Positions 18,689 to 28,228 are shown, numbered from the stretch's first letter. The stretch is DNA of 64,000 nt from Halotia branconii CENA392 (GCF_029953635.1 NZ_CP124544.1:1-64000), one strand, 5' to 3'. A program made the numbers and translations. The notes: a model not told the origin generated them from the sequence alone.

Positions 18689-20227
18689 TCAACTTTGACA
18701 AGTGGCTACTTGGATAGTGTGCCAATTAGAAGCTAAAGAACGGATTTTTTGAAGTTCCAATGGAGAAATGCGCTCCAAGTTACGCAAGATTTGAGTCATG
18801 CGTGGCTGATTTTTGAGCTTGTCATAATGACGAGCCAGAAAGTCCCAGTAAAAAAAGTTGAAAGGACAAGCATTATCTGTACTGCGCTCACGATGGTTAT
18901 AAGCACAATTTTTGCAATAGTCACTCATGTTGTTGATGTAGTTAGCAGAAGCTGCGTAAGGTTTAGATGCAATCATTCCACCATCAGCAAACTGCCCCAT
19001 ACCAAGAACATTAGTCTGCATCACCCAATCGTAGCCATCAATAAAAGCGGCATGAAACCAATCTTCAAGTTCTTGGGGAGAAATTCCGGCAATCAAAGCA
19101 AAGTTGTTCAATACCATTAAGCGTTGAATATGGTGAGCATAACCGATTTGTTTGACCTGAGTTAAAATTTGGTGCAAACAATTCATCTGTGTATCACCAG
19201 TCCAATAAAAAGCAGGCAGTGGATGAGTATGGTTAAACCAGTTACTTGATGGATATTCATTATCTAGGTAAACATAAACACCATGCATATACTCTCGCCA
19301 ACCAAGTACCTGACGGATAAAGCCTTCGATGCTGTTTAGCTGCGAGTTATTGCTGTTGTCTGAATATGCTTGTTCTACTGCTTGAACAACTTCCAATGGA
19401 TGAAGTAATCCAAGATTGAGATAAGGAGAAAGCATAGCGTGCCACATGGTCTGCTCTTTTGTTACCATTGCGTCTTGATAAGGACCAAAAGTAGACAGCC
19501 GAGTTTCGACAAAAAACTTCAGCACTTGTAGTGCCTGCTGACGTGTGACTCCCCAGAGGAATGGCTCTAAGTGCCAATAATTGTGGCTGTTCTGGAAAGC
19601 TTCAGATTGCTTAACGAAGTTGATGACATCTTGTGTAATTGAGTCTGGCTTAAACCATAGGGCTGCTGGGAAAGTTAGCTTACCTTTAGGTGGTTTGCGA
19701 TTTTGCTTGTCAAAATTCCATTGACCACCAACAGGTTGATTGCCCTCCATAAGAATGTTGAAGCGCTGTCGTCCTTGACGGTAAAAATCTTCCATGATTA
19801 AGCGTTTGCGTCCCGCCGCCCATTGTCGGAACTCTTCATCGCTCCAGATAAAGCGATTACTGGGTGTGAAAGTGACTTGAATTTGGAGATTGAGCTTTTG
19901 AATTAACTTTTGCATTGGGCGGTCTGTTGGAGTCATGACGCGCAGTTCGGTAATTTGATAGCGCTCAATCCATTCAAGTAAGGGTGTGTTGAAGTCTAGT
20001 GCTTGAGTGTATGTAACTGGCCAACCGTGAGATCGAAGTTGGTCGGCAAAGTGACGCATTGCTGACCAGACTAATACCAGTTTTTGCAGATGATAAGGAA
20101 GTTGCCCTGCATGAGCAAGAGATTCGATCAAAATCACAGGAGTCTGTTGATGTTGTTGCACACAACCAAGTAATGCTGACTGCTCATGCCAAAGTTGATC
20201 TCCAAGAACCCAAACACCAATGGTCAT
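18689..20227 (-). CDS. cryptochrome/photolyase-related protein, FeS bacterial (6-4) photolyase type
   Basis: The product has 512 aa from the ATG at 20227 (MTIGVWVLGDQLW, the usual family start). An open extension upstream to 20389 is unlikely to be used. FAD/DNA-binding features include WREYMHGVY and a late GMGQFADGGMIASKPY. Four cysteines fit a 4Fe-4S cluster: one in MNCLHQIL and three in YCKNCAYNHRERSTDNACPF. The family repairs (6-4) photoproducts with light. It is divergent from the class I photolyase gene across a 255-bp gap, so co-regulation by light is plausible. Confidence 0.9.
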   Translation of the reverse strand: MTIGVWVLGDQLWHEQSALLGCVQQHQQTPVILIESLAHAGQLPYHLQKLVLVWSAMRHFADQLRSHGWPVTYTQALDFNTPLLEWIERYQITELRVMTPTDRPMQKLIQKLNLQIQVTFTPSNRFIWSDEEFRQWAAGRKRLIMEDFYRQGRQRFNILMEGNQPVGGQWNFDKQNRKPPKGKLTFPAALWFKPDSITQDVINFVKQSEAFQNSHNYWHLEPFLWGVTRQQALQVLKFFVETRLSTFGPYQDAMVTKEQTMWHAMLSPYLNLGLLHPLEVVQAVEQAYSDNSNNSQLNSIEGFIRQVLGWREYMHGVYVYLDNEYPSSNWFNHTHPLPAFYWTGDTQMNCLHQILTQVKQIGYAHHIQRLMVLNNFALIAGISPQELEDWFHAAFIDGYDWVMQTNVLGMGQFADGGMIASKPYAASANYINNMSDYCKNCAYNHRERSTDNACPFNFFYWDFLARHYDKLKNQPRMTQILRNLERISPLELQKIRSLASNWHTIQVATCQS

Positions 20228-20482
20228 GCTCTTACTTCCTCTGTTACCATGCGTGAGCAACGTGACGAAAAAACGCTGTTTGATTAAGCTTAACGCTATT
20301 ATTACGAAGCTGTTACAAAGACTACTCCAATCAAAAAGCAGGTAAAATCGGATGTGGCTGAACTTCACATTAGTATAGTTACTAATCAACTGTATATAGT
20401 TATACTCTTATTATTTGTTCTTAACTTGGACACAAAAACGATTTATTGGTACAAATGTATTGTAAGCTAAAAAAGTTTAGTT

Positions 20483-22030
20483 ATGCACCTTTTGTGGTTC
20501 CGTCGAGATTTGCGGCTAACTGATAACGAAATAGTCGCACTAGCAACCGCTAACGGTGCAGCAGTCTTACCATTGTTCATTATTGATCCTTGGTTTTATA
20601 CCTGGGTTGATATAGGAAAGGGAAGAGTCAGGTTTTTGTTTGAGTCTTTAGAAAACCTGGACTACAACCTGCGAAAATTAGGTAGTCGGTTATACTTATT
20701 TGAAGGCAATTCCACAGACATTGTGCAACAGTTGACCAAACAGTTAATGCAGTTTGGGTATAGACCTAAGCTTTGGTTTAATCGAGATGTACAGGTAGAG
20801 TATGGAGTTAGTCGAGACAAAAATGTAATCGATTTCTACAAAGAATTAAAACTTGATTACCACGTTGGATTAAATAACTTTCTACAGTTATCAGAAAATC
20901 GCGTTCAATGGTTTAACGAGTATTATAGTTACCAAAGACAACCTCAACATCAAACACTTAAAACCATTAATACACCGGATTTCAACGTTAATGTACCGCA
21001 GTTAACGTTTGAAGAACTCAAACACAAATACCATAATTTTTGGGCAATAAAAAAAGTTTACTTTTCCGGAGGAGAAACGCAAGCAATCTCCACATTAGAT
21101 TCATTTTTGAATAGTAGATATCAAGGATATCACTGGAAGCTGTCACGTCCAATGTTGTCACAAATGGGTGCAACATCACATTTGTCTCCTCATCTGACTT
21201 TTGGAACTATTTCTGTTCGTAATGTCTATCAAAAAACTAAAGCCAGAGCAGAAGAACTAAAAAATCAGCCCGCATCAGACTTCTCTTTAAAAGCATTTCG
21301 TGACCGTTTGCGTTGGCATGATAGTTTTACACAGCGTCTTTATTTTCATCCAGAAATAGCTTACAAAAACCGTTACCCAGAATTTGATAGTTTATACACA
21401 CCAGAAGCATTGTCGCCTGCAAAACAAGAATTATACCAAGCTTGGCAACAGGGTATGACAGGTTTTCCACTAATTGATGCAAGTATGCGACAACTTAAAA
21501 CAATTGGCTGGATGAATTTTCGGATGAGGGCGATGTGTGCCACATTCTTGACTATCAACTGTGGTATTTCGTGGCATCACGGAGCTAAACATTATATGAA
21601 CTATTTAGTAGATGGCGACTTGGCAATTAATAACTGGCAGTGGCAAATGCAAGCAGGTATAACTAATCCTTTAAGCGATACTTTTAGAATATACAATCCG
21701 AACAAAAATATTTCAGAGAAAGACCCAGACGGAAGTTTTATCTATCACTGGATACCGTCACTAAGAGGATACAGCTTACTAGAAATTCTACAAGAAAAAT
21801 ACAAGTGTAATAGTTCTTATACACAACCAATTTTAGACTGGTCAAAAACGCGTAAAGTGAACGGAAAAAAAGTTTCTGATTTACGAAAACAAACAAAAGT
21901 GCGACTAATAAGCCTTGGTGGAGATGAATATGAAAGTGCTGTAGTTGCCAAAGACACTGTAGATAAGTACTGGCAACATAAAGATAAGGAATATCAGGAA
22001 TATCAACAAAAACTGAGCCAGATAGAATAA
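20483..22030 (+). CDS. class I deoxyribodipyrimidine photolyase / cryptochrome
   Basis: The product has 515 aa. The N-terminal antenna domain starts HLLWFRRDLRLTDN. The FAD domain has TGFPLIDASMRQL, NFRMRAMCATFLT, and the electron-transfer-type region NNWQWQMQAG. It most likely repairs cyclobutane dimers or acts as a blue-light receptor; sequence alone cannot separate these. It is divergently paired with the FeS photolyase gene. Length is slightly above the 470-490 aa norm because of a Lys/Gln-rich C-terminal tail. Confidence 0.92.
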   Translation: MHLLWFRRDLRLTDNEIVALATANGAAVLPLFIIDPWFYTWVDIGKGRVRFLFESLENLDYNLRKLGSRLYLFEGNSTDIVQQLTKQLMQFGYRPKLWFNRDVQVEYGVSRDKNVIDFYKELKLDYHVGLNNFLQLSENRVQWFNEYYSYQRQPQHQTLKTINTPDFNVNVPQLTFEELKHKYHNFWAIKKVYFSGGETQAISTLDSFLNSRYQGYHWKLSRPMLSQMGATSHLSPHLTFGTISVRNVYQKTKARAEELKNQPASDFSLKAFRDRLRWHDSFTQRLYFHPEIAYKNRYPEFDSLYTPEALSPAKQELYQAWQQGMTGFPLIDASMRQLKTIGWMNFRMRAMCATFLTINCGISWHHGAKHYMNYLVDGDLAINNWQWQMQAGITNPLSDTFRIYNPNKNISEKDPDGSFIYHWIPSLRGYSLLEILQEKYKCNSSYTQPILDWSKTRKVNGKKVSDLRKQTKVRLISLGGDEYESAVVAKDTVDKYWQHKDKEYQEYQQKLSQIE

Positions 22031-22129
22031 GAGCGAAGGCTACGCCCACTCTTGGCGGGGAACGCCCAAATCGGCTCCCGATTCGGTAAAATTCATCAAT
22101 AGAACCGAAGTGAAGCGCAGGGAAAGTAA

Positions 22130-23450
22130 TTGAGTCTTAGTTCACCCACTCCACCTAACCGAAAGCTGAAGATTACGATTATAACATTAGGGTCGAGGGG
22201 AGACGTGCAGCCCTACTGTGCGTTGGCTATTGGCTTGAAACGTGCGGGACATCGGGTAACTGTAGCTGCCAACGAAAATTTTGAGTCGTTTGTGAGGCAG
22301 TGTGATTTAGAGTTTGCGGCGATCACTCCTAATTTCCAAGAACTATTGCAATCCCAAAAAGGACAACGACTAATTGCAGGAGAAAAAATCAAGCTGGTGA
22401 GTGATGAGCTATTTTTTCAACAGTTGCAATCAGCTTGGGAGGCTTGCCAGGGGAGTGACGTAGTTATCTACACGCCGTTGACGAACTGGGGATATCACAT
22501 AGCCGAGAAATTGGAAGTACCTTGCTTTTTTGCATCAGTTCTGCCAGCGACTCCAACAGGAATGTTCCCATTTTTGAGATTCGCCCGAACAACAAATAAT
22601 CCACTCAAGAAAGTGATTAACTATGCCAGCTATTTACTAGTGGAGTTTTTGTACTGGCAAAAATATCGAGAACAAATTAATCAGTTTAGAACCGAAACGT
22701 TGAAATTGCCCCCGTTACCATATATGGGCAGACGTTTGAGACGCAACTCCCCGGCTAATGTATCACGAGTTCCTGTATTGTATGGGTTCAGTTCTCATGT
22801 AATTCCAAGACCTAAGGACTGGCCAGCATGGGTGTATGTAACTGGATACTGGTTTATTGACCTTGCAGAAAAATATGAAGACGAAGCTCCTGACGAACTG
22901 CTGGATTTTCTTGGCTTTAAGGTAAAACCTCTGTGCTTTGGATTCGGCAGTATGACGATGCCCAATCCAGAATATTTGACATACTATATATATTGTGGAA
23001 GCTTTAAAGAAAACACATCAGGGCGGGGTTATATTGTCAGGCTGGGGAAAGGTTGGCAGGATAGTCAACGTTAAAGATTCGATGCGCGTGTGTGTAGTTA
23101 AAGACGTTCCCCATGATTGGCTGCTGCCGCAAGTATCAGCAATGATTCATCATGGAGGTGCAAGCACAACGGCGGCGGTTTTACGTGCAGGGATACCCTC
23201 AATCGTCGTACCCTTCTTTGCAGATCAGCCAATTTGGGGTGAAAAGCTAACCCGACTGGGAGTAAGCCCTACGCCCATACCGTACAAGAAAGTGTCAGAA
23301 AAAACTTTAGCACAAGCAATTCAAGTAGTGCTAGGTGATGAGGTGATGCGGTCGAAAGCGCAAGAGTTAGGTGATAAGATTAGGCGTGAAGATGGTGTAG
23401 CAAATGCAGTTGAGGCATTTCACCGTCATCTTGGGATTATCTCTACCTAA
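22130..23450 (+). pseudogene. UGT/MGT-type glycosyltransferase split by a TA-repeat frameshift
   Basis: The first part (22130-23074) starts at TTG after GGGAAAG and encodes KITIITLGSRGDVQPYCAL, the standard N-terminus of family GT1 enzymes, up to GFGSMTMPNPEYLT. The second part continues in the +1 frame from GTG 22995 (VEALKKTHQGGVILSGWG, then VPHDWLLPQ and the sugar-nucleotide motif HHGGASTTAAVLRAG). The break is in CTATATATATT. Removing two TA units gives LTYYIVEAL, the expected family length, and a 438-aa protein. Expected role: transfer of a sugar to a sterol, lipid or other acceptor. Confidence 0.85.
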
Positions 23451-23603
23451 GAATTTTGACTAACTTTCGGTCGGCAAGTTCTCATTGCGAGCAACGAGCG
23501 ATCGCCCTATAAAATCACAGAAAGAAAAGTTTTTTGTGATTTTGCGTAAAGCACAGAATTTAAGGTGAATAGTATTACATACCGAACCCACTATATGTAA
23601 ACC

Positions 23604-23690
23604 AGGGACAACAGCGTAAAAGTCCCTTATATAAACTTTACTACTCAAAGCTGCTTTAGAATTGTCCTAGAGCAGCTTTTGATTGTTCGT
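23604..23690 (+). repeat. 85-bp two-hairpin element, copy 2
   Basis: Closely matches 16250-16334: GGGAC/GTCCC first stem, then AAGCTGC with GCAGCTTTT. It lies between the glycosyltransferase and RpaB-like genes, in a 336-bp gap without other features. Confidence 0.6.
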
Positions 23691-23849
23691 CTTTAGCCAG
23701 CCTGAATTTCTGATGATGAGAAATCAGGGCTAGGTGTGTGGGCATTAGTTGATCTGTAAAAATATGTTTCAGCAAGAGGTTGAAGATTGACTTGCTCGAA
23801 CATGATAGTGATGATTCAGAGTTATCGCTCTAGAGGAGGATTGAGAAAC

Positions 23850-24584
23850 TTGGAAAGTCACCAAGAAAAAATCCTGGTGGTAGACGACGAAGCAAGCATT
23901 CGCCGGATTTTAGAAACGCGCCTTTCCATGATTGGCTACGACGTAGTGACGGCTGGCGACGGGGAAGAAGCTTTGGACACTTTTCGCAAAGTTGAACCTG
24001 ACTTAGTAGTTTTAGATGTGATGATGCCCAAGCTAGATGGCTATGGTGTGTGCCAAGAATTACGCAAAGAATCTGATGTGCCAATTATTATGCTAACAGC
24101 GTTGGCAGATGTAGCAGATCGGATCACTGGGCTGGAATTGGGGGCTGATGACTATATGGCGAAACCATTCTCTCCTAAAGAGTTGGAGTCAAGGATTCGC
24201 TCGGTGCTGCGACGCAGAAGTTATAGAACAAGCACTGCTGTGATTTCTAGTTTGGGAGTGATTGAAGTAGACGATCTCAAAATTGATACGAATAAGCGGC
24301 AAGTCTACAAAACAGGTGTGCGGATTCGATTAACGGGCGTAGAGTATAGCTTGCTAGAGTTATTGATGAGTCACTCTGGAAAATCTTTTTCCCGTGGAGA
24401 AATATTGCAGCAAGTGTGGGGTTACAACGCAGGACAACACGCAGATACTCGTGTGGTGGATGTGCATATTTCTCGATTAAGGGGAAAGCTAGAAGATGAC
24501 CCGGAAAATCCAGAGTTAATTATTACGGCTAGAGGAGCAGGTTATCTTTTTCAACGAATTATTGAACCAAAGCATGAGCTATGA
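23850..24584 (+). CDS. rpaB: RpaB-like OmpR/PhoB-family response regulator
   Basis: The product has 244 aa from the TTG at 23850, chosen because GGAGGA (23835-23840) stands 9 nt upstream and the family starts with this residue (ESHxEKILVVDDEASIRRIL). The receiver domain (1-120) has the phospho-acceptor Asp56 in VVLDVMMPKLDGYG. The winged-helix domain is at about 140-240 (FSRGEILQQVWGY, RVVDVHISRLRGKLED). RpaB represses high-light genes in cyanobacteria. Residues around the linker and AKPFSPKELES differ from the strict consensus, so a second, paralogous copy is possible. Confidence 0.85.
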   Translation: MESHQEKILVVDDEASIRRILETRLSMIGYDVVTAGDGEEALDTFRKVEPDLVVLDVMMPKLDGYGVCQELRKESDVPIIMLTALADVADRITGLELGADDYMAKPFSPKELESRIRSVLRRRSYRTSTAVISSLGVIEVDDLKIDTNKRQVYKTGVRIRLTGVEYSLLELLMSHSGKSFSRGEILQQVWGYNAGQHADTRVVDVHISRLRGKLEDDPENPELIITARGAGYLFQRIIEPKHEL

Positions 24585-24593
24585 AACTATCAA

Positions 24594-24785
24594 ATGTCCT
24601 CCCTTAAAGTTGATACTGTGCTTTGTATCAACGGCAGCGTCCTAATCGTCTTTTATACGCCTGGACAATGCTGGCAGTTCCGTATTGTCAGCCGCACAGG
24701 TGGCATATTCGGGGAACAAAAGATATACTACACGGCTGATGCGGCGTTACAGGCGGGGTTGGATTGGCTCAAGGATGAAGGGTGA
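24594..24785 (+). CDS. small protein, 63 aa, intact paralogue of the MITE-split gene
   Basis: Starts 9 nt after the RpaB stop. It contains VLIVFYTPGQCWQFRIVS, GGIFGEQKIYYTADAALQAG and a tail LDWLKDEG. The copy at 16708-16999 preserves length and most residues, so this is a real coding family. It looks like a compact beta-sheet protein. I do not recognise a named family. Confidence 0.75.
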   Translation: MSSLKVDTVLCINGSVLIVFYTPGQCWQFRIVSRTGGIFGEQKIYYTADAALQAGLDWLKDEG

Positions 24786-24990
24786 TGAGTGCGTGGATGC
24801 TCCAGCAGTCCTTGATCTGAATGTGTTCCACCATTAGTCTTTCAATTCTGCATACGCAAAAAGCTGAAATACCGAATTTGTGCTGCTGCAAAACAACTCG
24901 CACTCCAAGCGATCGCAGCATTGACGTGATGCAATTCAGTTTTCACTTTAACGAAATTGAGAGTGGCGTGGGACGAAAAACCCTTATTTA

Positions 24991-25713
24991 TCAAAGCTTA
25001 TATCTGCTTTGAGCTTCTACTTGGTGGGACGAAGTGAATACCATGCGGTTGCTTATTGTCTCTACTTTTGTACTCGCATTTGGATTGGAGATTGAGGGGA
25101 CAAGACGTTCTCGATAGAACTCCTGCCGCAATCCCGACAGCACCCCCAGCAATCCCAACTCTGACCAAACGCCCAAACTTTCACCGCGTAGAGAAACCCG
25201 ATAATACCCACAGTCTAAGCGATCGCAAACAACGGGACAGCCGGACTGGTGGCATTTCTCAATGAGGTTCAAAATTCTTGATGGATATGTAGCGTTCGGA
25301 GAGAATTTGCCACCGGGGATGATTTTCAACTGTGGCTTTTGAGCAGCACCGATTTCTCCACCCCAATATTCTGGCAAATACGCTTGTACAATTTCTTCAC
25401 CCACTTGATGGCGATGGCAAAAATCCCCAGTCTTCTCGTAGCAGCACAGGGTAATATCTGCACTCGATTCCCGCTGCTTTTGCACCCACAAATCAATCAG
25501 CTGCTGCCGGGATAGCAGTATCTCGTGAAACTGGCGCTTGTATTTCTGCTGCGCGGCCGCATCTTTGGCTGATGATTTCCACCACTTCAGTAATTCGGGA
25601 GTCGGGGCGAATAATGGTAAGTGCTTGCCTTTCCAGTTCTTGGGGGGATAAAGGGAGATAGAGACTGCTTCTCCTTTGATAATGCCACTATAATACGAAG
25701 TGTAGATAGTCAT
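24991..25713 (-). CDS. DUF488-family protein
   Basis: The product has 240 aa. The N-terminal 115 residues include a DUF488-type core with LCCYEKTGDFCHRHQVGEEI. A C-terminal extension (about 130-205) has VVCDRLDCGYYRVSLRGE. DUF488 proteins are of unknown function and often sit near DNA-modification or mobile genes, as here. It is the last gene of the leftward run, one base after the DUF1392 gene. Confidence 0.75.
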   Translation of the reverse strand: MTIYTSYYSGIIKGEAVSISLYPPKNWKGKHLPLFAPTPELLKWWKSSAKDAAAQQKYKRQFHEILLSRQQLIDLWVQKQRESSADITLCCYEKTGDFCHRHQVGEEIVQAYLPEYWGGEIGAAQKPQLKIIPGGKFSPNATYPSRILNLIEKCHQSGCPVVCDRLDCGYYRVSLRGESLGVWSELGLLGVLSGLRQEFYRERLVPSISNPNASTKVETISNRMVFTSSHQVEAQSRYKL

Positions 25714-25714
25714 G

Positions 25715-26176
25715 CTACACCCTCGCTAGGTCGGTATCTGTTACCCAAGCTCTGCGGTCGCCTGATGTAATTAGCTTGCCATCGCATTCGCACAGTTCTG
25801 GAGATACCCACTCGACGGTATAAGTCCAGAAATCCTCGATCTGATGGATACCTTGAACAATACGGAGCTTGCTGATATCTCTGTTGCAGCGAAATACTAC
25901 TTTCTTGCCCAGTGCAAAGACGGGCTTGTCTATGGCTGGTTGTAGTTTTCCTGTGCCAATGAGTTGGTTTACTGATGTATAAACCACTTCATTGTCAAGC
26001 GCAACAGCATAGTTCCAATCATCTTGCAGCCACTCGACACCACAGCAATATCCGAACGAGTTGCTGGTAGTGACGTAGACTCGCTCTAGTAGATTGATGG
26101 TCAGTGGCGGCATTTGTTTACCCCAAGGTGGGGAGAGATACCAGCAGTTTTCTAGGGTGTTGATAAGTTGAGTCAT
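25715..26176 (-). CDS. DUF1392-family protein
   Basis: The product has 153 aa from the ATG at 26176, which overlaps the methyltransferase stop as ATGA. The core ENCWYLSPPWGKQMPPLTIN, then LLERVYVTTSNSFGYCCGVEW, matches my memory of DUF1392, a family found mainly in Nostocales. Function unknown; its presence inside a modification-gene run suggests an accessory element gene. Confidence 0.75.
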   Translation of the reverse strand: MTQLINTLENCWYLSPPWGKQMPPLTINLLERVYVTTSNSFGYCCGVEWLQDDWNYAVALDNEVVYTSVNQLIGTGKLQPAIDKPVFALGKKVVFRCNRDISKLRIVQGIHQIEDFWTYTVEWVSPELCECDGKLITSGDRRAWVTDTDLARV

Positions 26177-26937
26177 GCAACTGCCTCCTGATTTGACAAC
26201 AAACTGCACAAATAATCAATTCGTTTCCACGCCACAGCTGCTTGCCTGGGCGAACAACTTAATCCGTAAGCGCGACGAGCATCGTAATTGCCAGGGATGC
26301 CCTTTCGCACTCCAACGGGAACCCCATGAGCCACCGTAAGAACTCCGGGTTGATAGCTTCGGACTTCGTGAGACTCCCGTATTGACGCAGTTTGATTTCT
26401 AACTTGGTCTGCCCAGGGGGACGGGATGACTTTGTTGAATAAGCCATTGGGGTAGGCAATAATAAAGACGCGCTTTCTCTCGTGTGGCAAGCCAACGCAG
26501 TATGCGGGTATAGTTTCCCATTCACATACATACCCGATTTGGGAAAGGTCTTCGAGAACTGTTGCCATTCCTCTAGCGAGTAGACCTGTTGGGTTTTCGA
26601 TCTCGACGATCGCGGGTCTACACTCTTGGATAATCCTGAATTGTTCTGCCCAAAGTGCGGATCTGTGGTCAGCAAGTCCTTGTCGGTTGCCGGAGTTACT
26701 TGTACCGCTGCAAGGGAAACCGCCACACACGATGTCGAATTGTCCCCGATTGCAGTGGTAATTGGTGACATCTGCGTGGATTGGGATTTGTGGTTGTTCA
26801 TAGCGAAGTCGTGATTGGGAGTAGGGGGAGATTTCGACAAATTGCTGGACTTGGAACTTGTGTGACAGACCAGCCGCAGCGATACCGTGGTGGCATAGTC
26901 CGCCAATGCCGGAGAAAAGTGAGAGGACGGATTTCAT
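26173..26937 (-). CDS. C5-cytosine DNA methyltransferase
   Basis: The product has 254 aa, short for the family. Motif I is FSGIGGL (8-14), motif IV is GGFPCSGTS (Cys76, the catalytic nucleophile), motif VI is VEIENPTGLL, and motif VIII is GLPHERKRVFIIAYP. The usual motif IX/X region is represented only by RRAYGLSCSPRQAAVAWKRI, and the target-recognition region is brief. It methylates cytosine in a short DNA target; no partner nuclease is evident, so it may be an orphan phage-type enzyme. ATGA overlaps join it to genes on both sides. Confidence 0.88.
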   Translation of the reverse strand: MKSVLSLFSGIGGLCHHGIAAAGLSHKFQVQQFVEISPYSQSRLRYEQPQIPIHADVTNYHCNRGQFDIVCGGFPCSGTSNSGNRQGLADHRSALWAEQFRIIQECRPAIVEIENPTGLLARGMATVLEDLSQIGYVCEWETIPAYCVGLPHERKRVFIIAYPNGLFNKVIPSPWADQVRNQTASIRESHEVRSYQPGVLTVAHGVPVGVRKGIPGNYDARRAYGLSCSPRQAAVAWKRIDYLCSLLSNQEAVA

Positions 26938-27431
26938 AGGGCGTTCTCCTTTGGAGTTGCCGCAGGCATCGCCTCCAGTTTTTCTTCTGGCAACTCAATT
27001 TCGGTATCAAATAGCCCCTGTCTGCCAGTAACTTGAATCGGAGGCATGATTCGCCTGATGTTCTCTAATTTCCAAGCGAACCTGTCAACAGTCCAATCAC
27101 CACAATCAATCTCAGTTTCCGGTTGCGCGCTAATGAATGCTGAGGTCATACGTATGCAGTCGGTCAAATCAGCCAGGGCAACTGCACACCCGAAAGATAA
27201 ATCGTCCCATTCCAGCCAGTTGTCAGTTTCAGCTAGTTGGATCTGGTAAGTGTAGAAAATGCTGGCGTAAATCTGTTGTTGTTGTATGCTGGTCTTTTTG
27301 GCGGCACAGATTAGCAACGGGCCTCTGTAGCTTGTAGCCCAGGAGCGAGTTTCGTATTTCTTCAGTCCCATTGGGATAAGAGAAGCCCAGGGCTGATGAA
27401 GGCTAATGGCTTTGATGGTTGTGTTAGTCAT
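26934..27431 (-). CDS. ASCH-domain protein
   Basis: The product has 165 aa. The N-terminus (ISLHQPWASLIPMGLKKYET then RSWATSYRGPLLICAAK) is a classic ASCH (PUA-like) fold that binds RNA or modified nucleotides. It overlaps the methyltransferase start by ATGA. Being next to a cytosine methyltransferase fits a role in recognising or handling modified nucleic acid; this is inference. Confidence 0.8.
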   Translation of the reverse strand: MTNTTIKAISLHQPWASLIPMGLKKYETRSWATSYRGPLLICAAKKTSIQQQQIYASIFYTYQIQLAETDNWLEWDDLSFGCAVALADLTDCIRMTSAFISAQPETEIDCGDWTVDRFAWKLENIRRIMPPIQVTGRQGLFDTEIELPEEKLEAMPAATPKENAL

Positions 27432-27787
27432 GCAGATAATTCCTCGTCTATCTTGTCTAATGATGGATATGGCAAGCCAGCTTCGGTAAATACAATTTCG
27501 GGGATTTCGTAGTAGTGAGGATCTGCTTTTAAGCTTCTGACTTCTCCAAATTCAAGTCCTTCATCACAGTCAGAATAAAGTTTGGTGTGCTTATAGATTG
27601 CTTCTACAAATTTGCTGCAATCCATACACCAATAACAGTCGCTAACTTCACCATCCCAATCACCAAATAAATACTCCATTTGTGTGCCAGGGGGGAATTT
27701 TTGAGCGCAACCCCAACAGCGATGAGGTTTTCTAATTTTTCGGACTGATTGACGAATGATTCTACACATTAGTTTTTTATCCTTCAA
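27428..27787 (-). CDS. zinc-ribbon-like protein
   Basis: The product has 119 aa. CWGCAQKFPPGTQM and DCYWCMDCSKF give two CxxC pairs for one zinc. The C-terminal half has no known domain. ATGA overlaps connect it to the ASCH gene and the upstream 65-aa gene. Such small zinc proteins are common in phages. Confidence 0.65.
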   Translation of the reverse strand: MKDKKLMCRIIRQSVRKIRKPHRCWGCAQKFPPGTQMEYLFGDWDGEVSDCYWCMDCSKFVEAIYKHTKLYSDCDEGLEFGEVRSLKADPHYYEIPEIVFTEAGLPYPSLDKIDEELSA

Positions 27788-27981
27788 AATAAACTCAGTT
27801 GCTTCGGTTTAAACTCTGTTTTTGGTTCCCCATATTCCACCAACAGTTGTTCTAATTCCTGTTGCGCCCATGTTTTAGCTTCTTGCTTCCAAGGCATTGA
27901 TAGGTGCATCCTCAAAGCTTTAATTTGCTCTTGTGGGGTAGGGATATAGGAAGTAGCAGTATTGAGCTTATAGGATTTCAT
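27784..27981 (-). CDS. small hypothetical protein, 65 aa
   Basis: Begins MKSYKLNTATSYIPTPQEQI and has a helical, Gln/Glu-rich middle (WAQQELEQLLVEYGEP). It overlaps the next gene by ATGA, which supports it as real. The upstream gap 27982-28228 has no convincing gene. Confidence 0.6.
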   Translation of the reverse strand: MKSYKLNTATSYIPTPQEQIKALRMHLSMPWKQEAKTWAQQELEQLLVEYGEPKTEFKPKQLSLF

Positions 27982-28228
27982 TTTATTTTGTGTAGTTTTG
28001 CTTTTGATACGAATGCTCCAATTTGTTAGTTATTAGTTCAGCTTTCTTCATGAATGTTGTGATTCAGTATTGGATCTCTACTGAAAATAAAACATTTAAC
28101 ATCTATCTGCCGGCGAGACAAAATATATTCCTTAAAAGTCAGGAATTATTGAATGTGGTGTATCAGCATAAGGACATTACTCTTAAAACTTATAAAAGCG
28201 GGGGAAGCGCCATACTTCCTCCATTTTT

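Noticed and set aside
24821..25012. A 63-codon plus-strand frame
   Set aside because: Overlaps the end of the DUF488 gene and includes a HIP1 site; no motif.
26259..26906. A 215-codon frame overlapping the C5 methyltransferase on the same strand
   Set aside because: The methyltransferase frame has all catalytic motifs; the overlapping frame is low-complexity and lacks any domain.
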